In this document: piece after piece, positions 63,601 to 64,000 of the stretch | Numbering within the stretch: position 1 is the stretch's first letter | How the letters are laid out: each line of letters begins with the position of its first letter | DNA from: Fusarium oxysporum f. sp. lycopersici 4287 | Taxonomy: Eukaryota; Ascomycota; Sordariomycetes; Hypocreales; Nectriaceae | Direction of reading: 5' to 3' | Assembly (NCBI RefSeq): GCF_000149955.1 | Contig: NC_030988.1 | Span: forward strand, 3,647,362 to 3,711,361 | DNA: 64,000 nt | Notes under the pieces: generated by a model | Seen by the model: the letters and a program-made list of their open reading frames with translations, nothing else | The model's database searches: none | What the model was told of the DNA's origin: nothing | Translations under genes and position numbers: made by a program

Positions 63601-63983
63601 GCAACAAGGATATCACGACGTGTATCTTGGAACATCGTTTCCCAGCCAGTACGCCGCATCCAATTCGTCTGTAAGGCGATAGATACCGGTGCTGCGCTGT
63701 CATATCGTCTCGTACGGCCTCCTTCTACACCCCCTAATCTTGCACACTCATCAGCAAAGAGCTTTTGGGCCAGCAGCTTAACGGCGTCTGGACAAGCTTG
63801 TAGGAGAGTACTACAAGGTAGAGAGCCGCGGCTAGGGTTATTGTCGGCGATAATCCATGACCTTCGGATATCATTCGCCGACCAGCTCTGAAATGACAAG
63901 CCTTGCTGGATGTGATCACTCAGCCAGTGTCGCGTCTGTTGTCGAGCTGCGAGCTTGGTGTCTTTGCTGTGCTTTGACTTCAC
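60680..63983 (-). pseudogene. OrsD-family/recombinase-like gene, frameshifted, open at the right edge
   Basis: Three consecutive frames read leftward. 63983-63150: VKSKHSKD-like end of a finger, then WETMFQDTRRDILVALTELP. 63140-61980: a strongly acidic start (about 45 residues rich in D/E), SSTMLVYFSAVRGLSTPNGN, and GGQCARITELLTLE. 61930 leftward: FQYLVYIRPVAISILRECFH, QMYRQISIAITERH, AYAWQSGHRPMQRHTTYGLD, then an OrsD finger pair (VICLDCKTAI; CNSCRYIGRDLRRIREHYRQ) ending at the gap. R-x-x-E-L, YRQ and GH...Y give a tyrosine-recombinase-like layout. Frame changes near 63145 and 61950 may be introns or indels. The 5' end lies beyond the window. Confidence 0.7.
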
Positions 63984-64000
63984 ATGGGCTAGTAAGACCT

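Overview
The window is nuclear DNA from a filamentous ascomycete, most likely a Sordariomycete such as a Fusarium-type fungus. The evidence is short GT-AG introns of 39-120 bp with CTAAC/CTGAC-like branch sites, a HET-domain gene, fungal transposon families, TTAGGG-type telomere motifs, and TGG/CAG-to-stop changes of the kind repeat-induced point mutation (RIP) makes. Genes are sparse and transposons dense, so this looks like a subtelomeric or accessory region. Two runs of N (3001-3100 and 60557-60674) are assembly gaps.

Left part (0-11 kb): a hAT tail, a GCR1_C/Crypton-type relic, copies of an inverted-repeat element carrying a small ORF, a fragment of an OrsD-type C2H2 gene, a four-exon PD-(D/E)XK nuclease-like gene (5311-3734, minus) and an intact HET-domain gene (8390-10339). 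Telomere-linked block (11-24.4 kb): a decayed MULE-type DNA-binding fragment, a frameshifted recombinase-like/OrsD gene, and a telomere-linked RecQ-type helicase gene split by a 6.0-kb Tad-like LINE. The LINE has a 16-bp target-site duplication, and the host frame is continuous across it. Just past the helicase lie ~180-bp repeat units, each seeded with CCCTAA, then degenerate dispersed repeats.

Central part (27-56 kb): genes of the kind linked to fungal heterokaryon incompatibility and innate-immune-like signalling. They are a HeLo-tail/kinase-like gene, two head-to-head kinase-ankyrin genes, a C2H2-kinase-propeller gene, a subtilisin-like protease with a DUF7580-like N-terminal region, and, tail to tail with it, a gasdermin-like gene. 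The last two match in kind the HET-Q2/HET-Q1 protease-gasdermin cell-death pair of Podospora and are the most interesting system here. A pogo/Fot-type element (40680-42522) and an apparently intact hAT element (43074-46162) interrupt this part; the hAT sits inside a CorA-like transporter gene.

Right end (57.5-64 kb): three more truncated or frameshifted OrsD/recombinase-like units, all on the minus strand, around an AT-rich stretch. Recombinase/OrsD/helicase-type sequences therefore flank the immune-like genes on both sides. Exon joins were worked out by eye from splice signals and frame; they are inferences, not transcript evidence.
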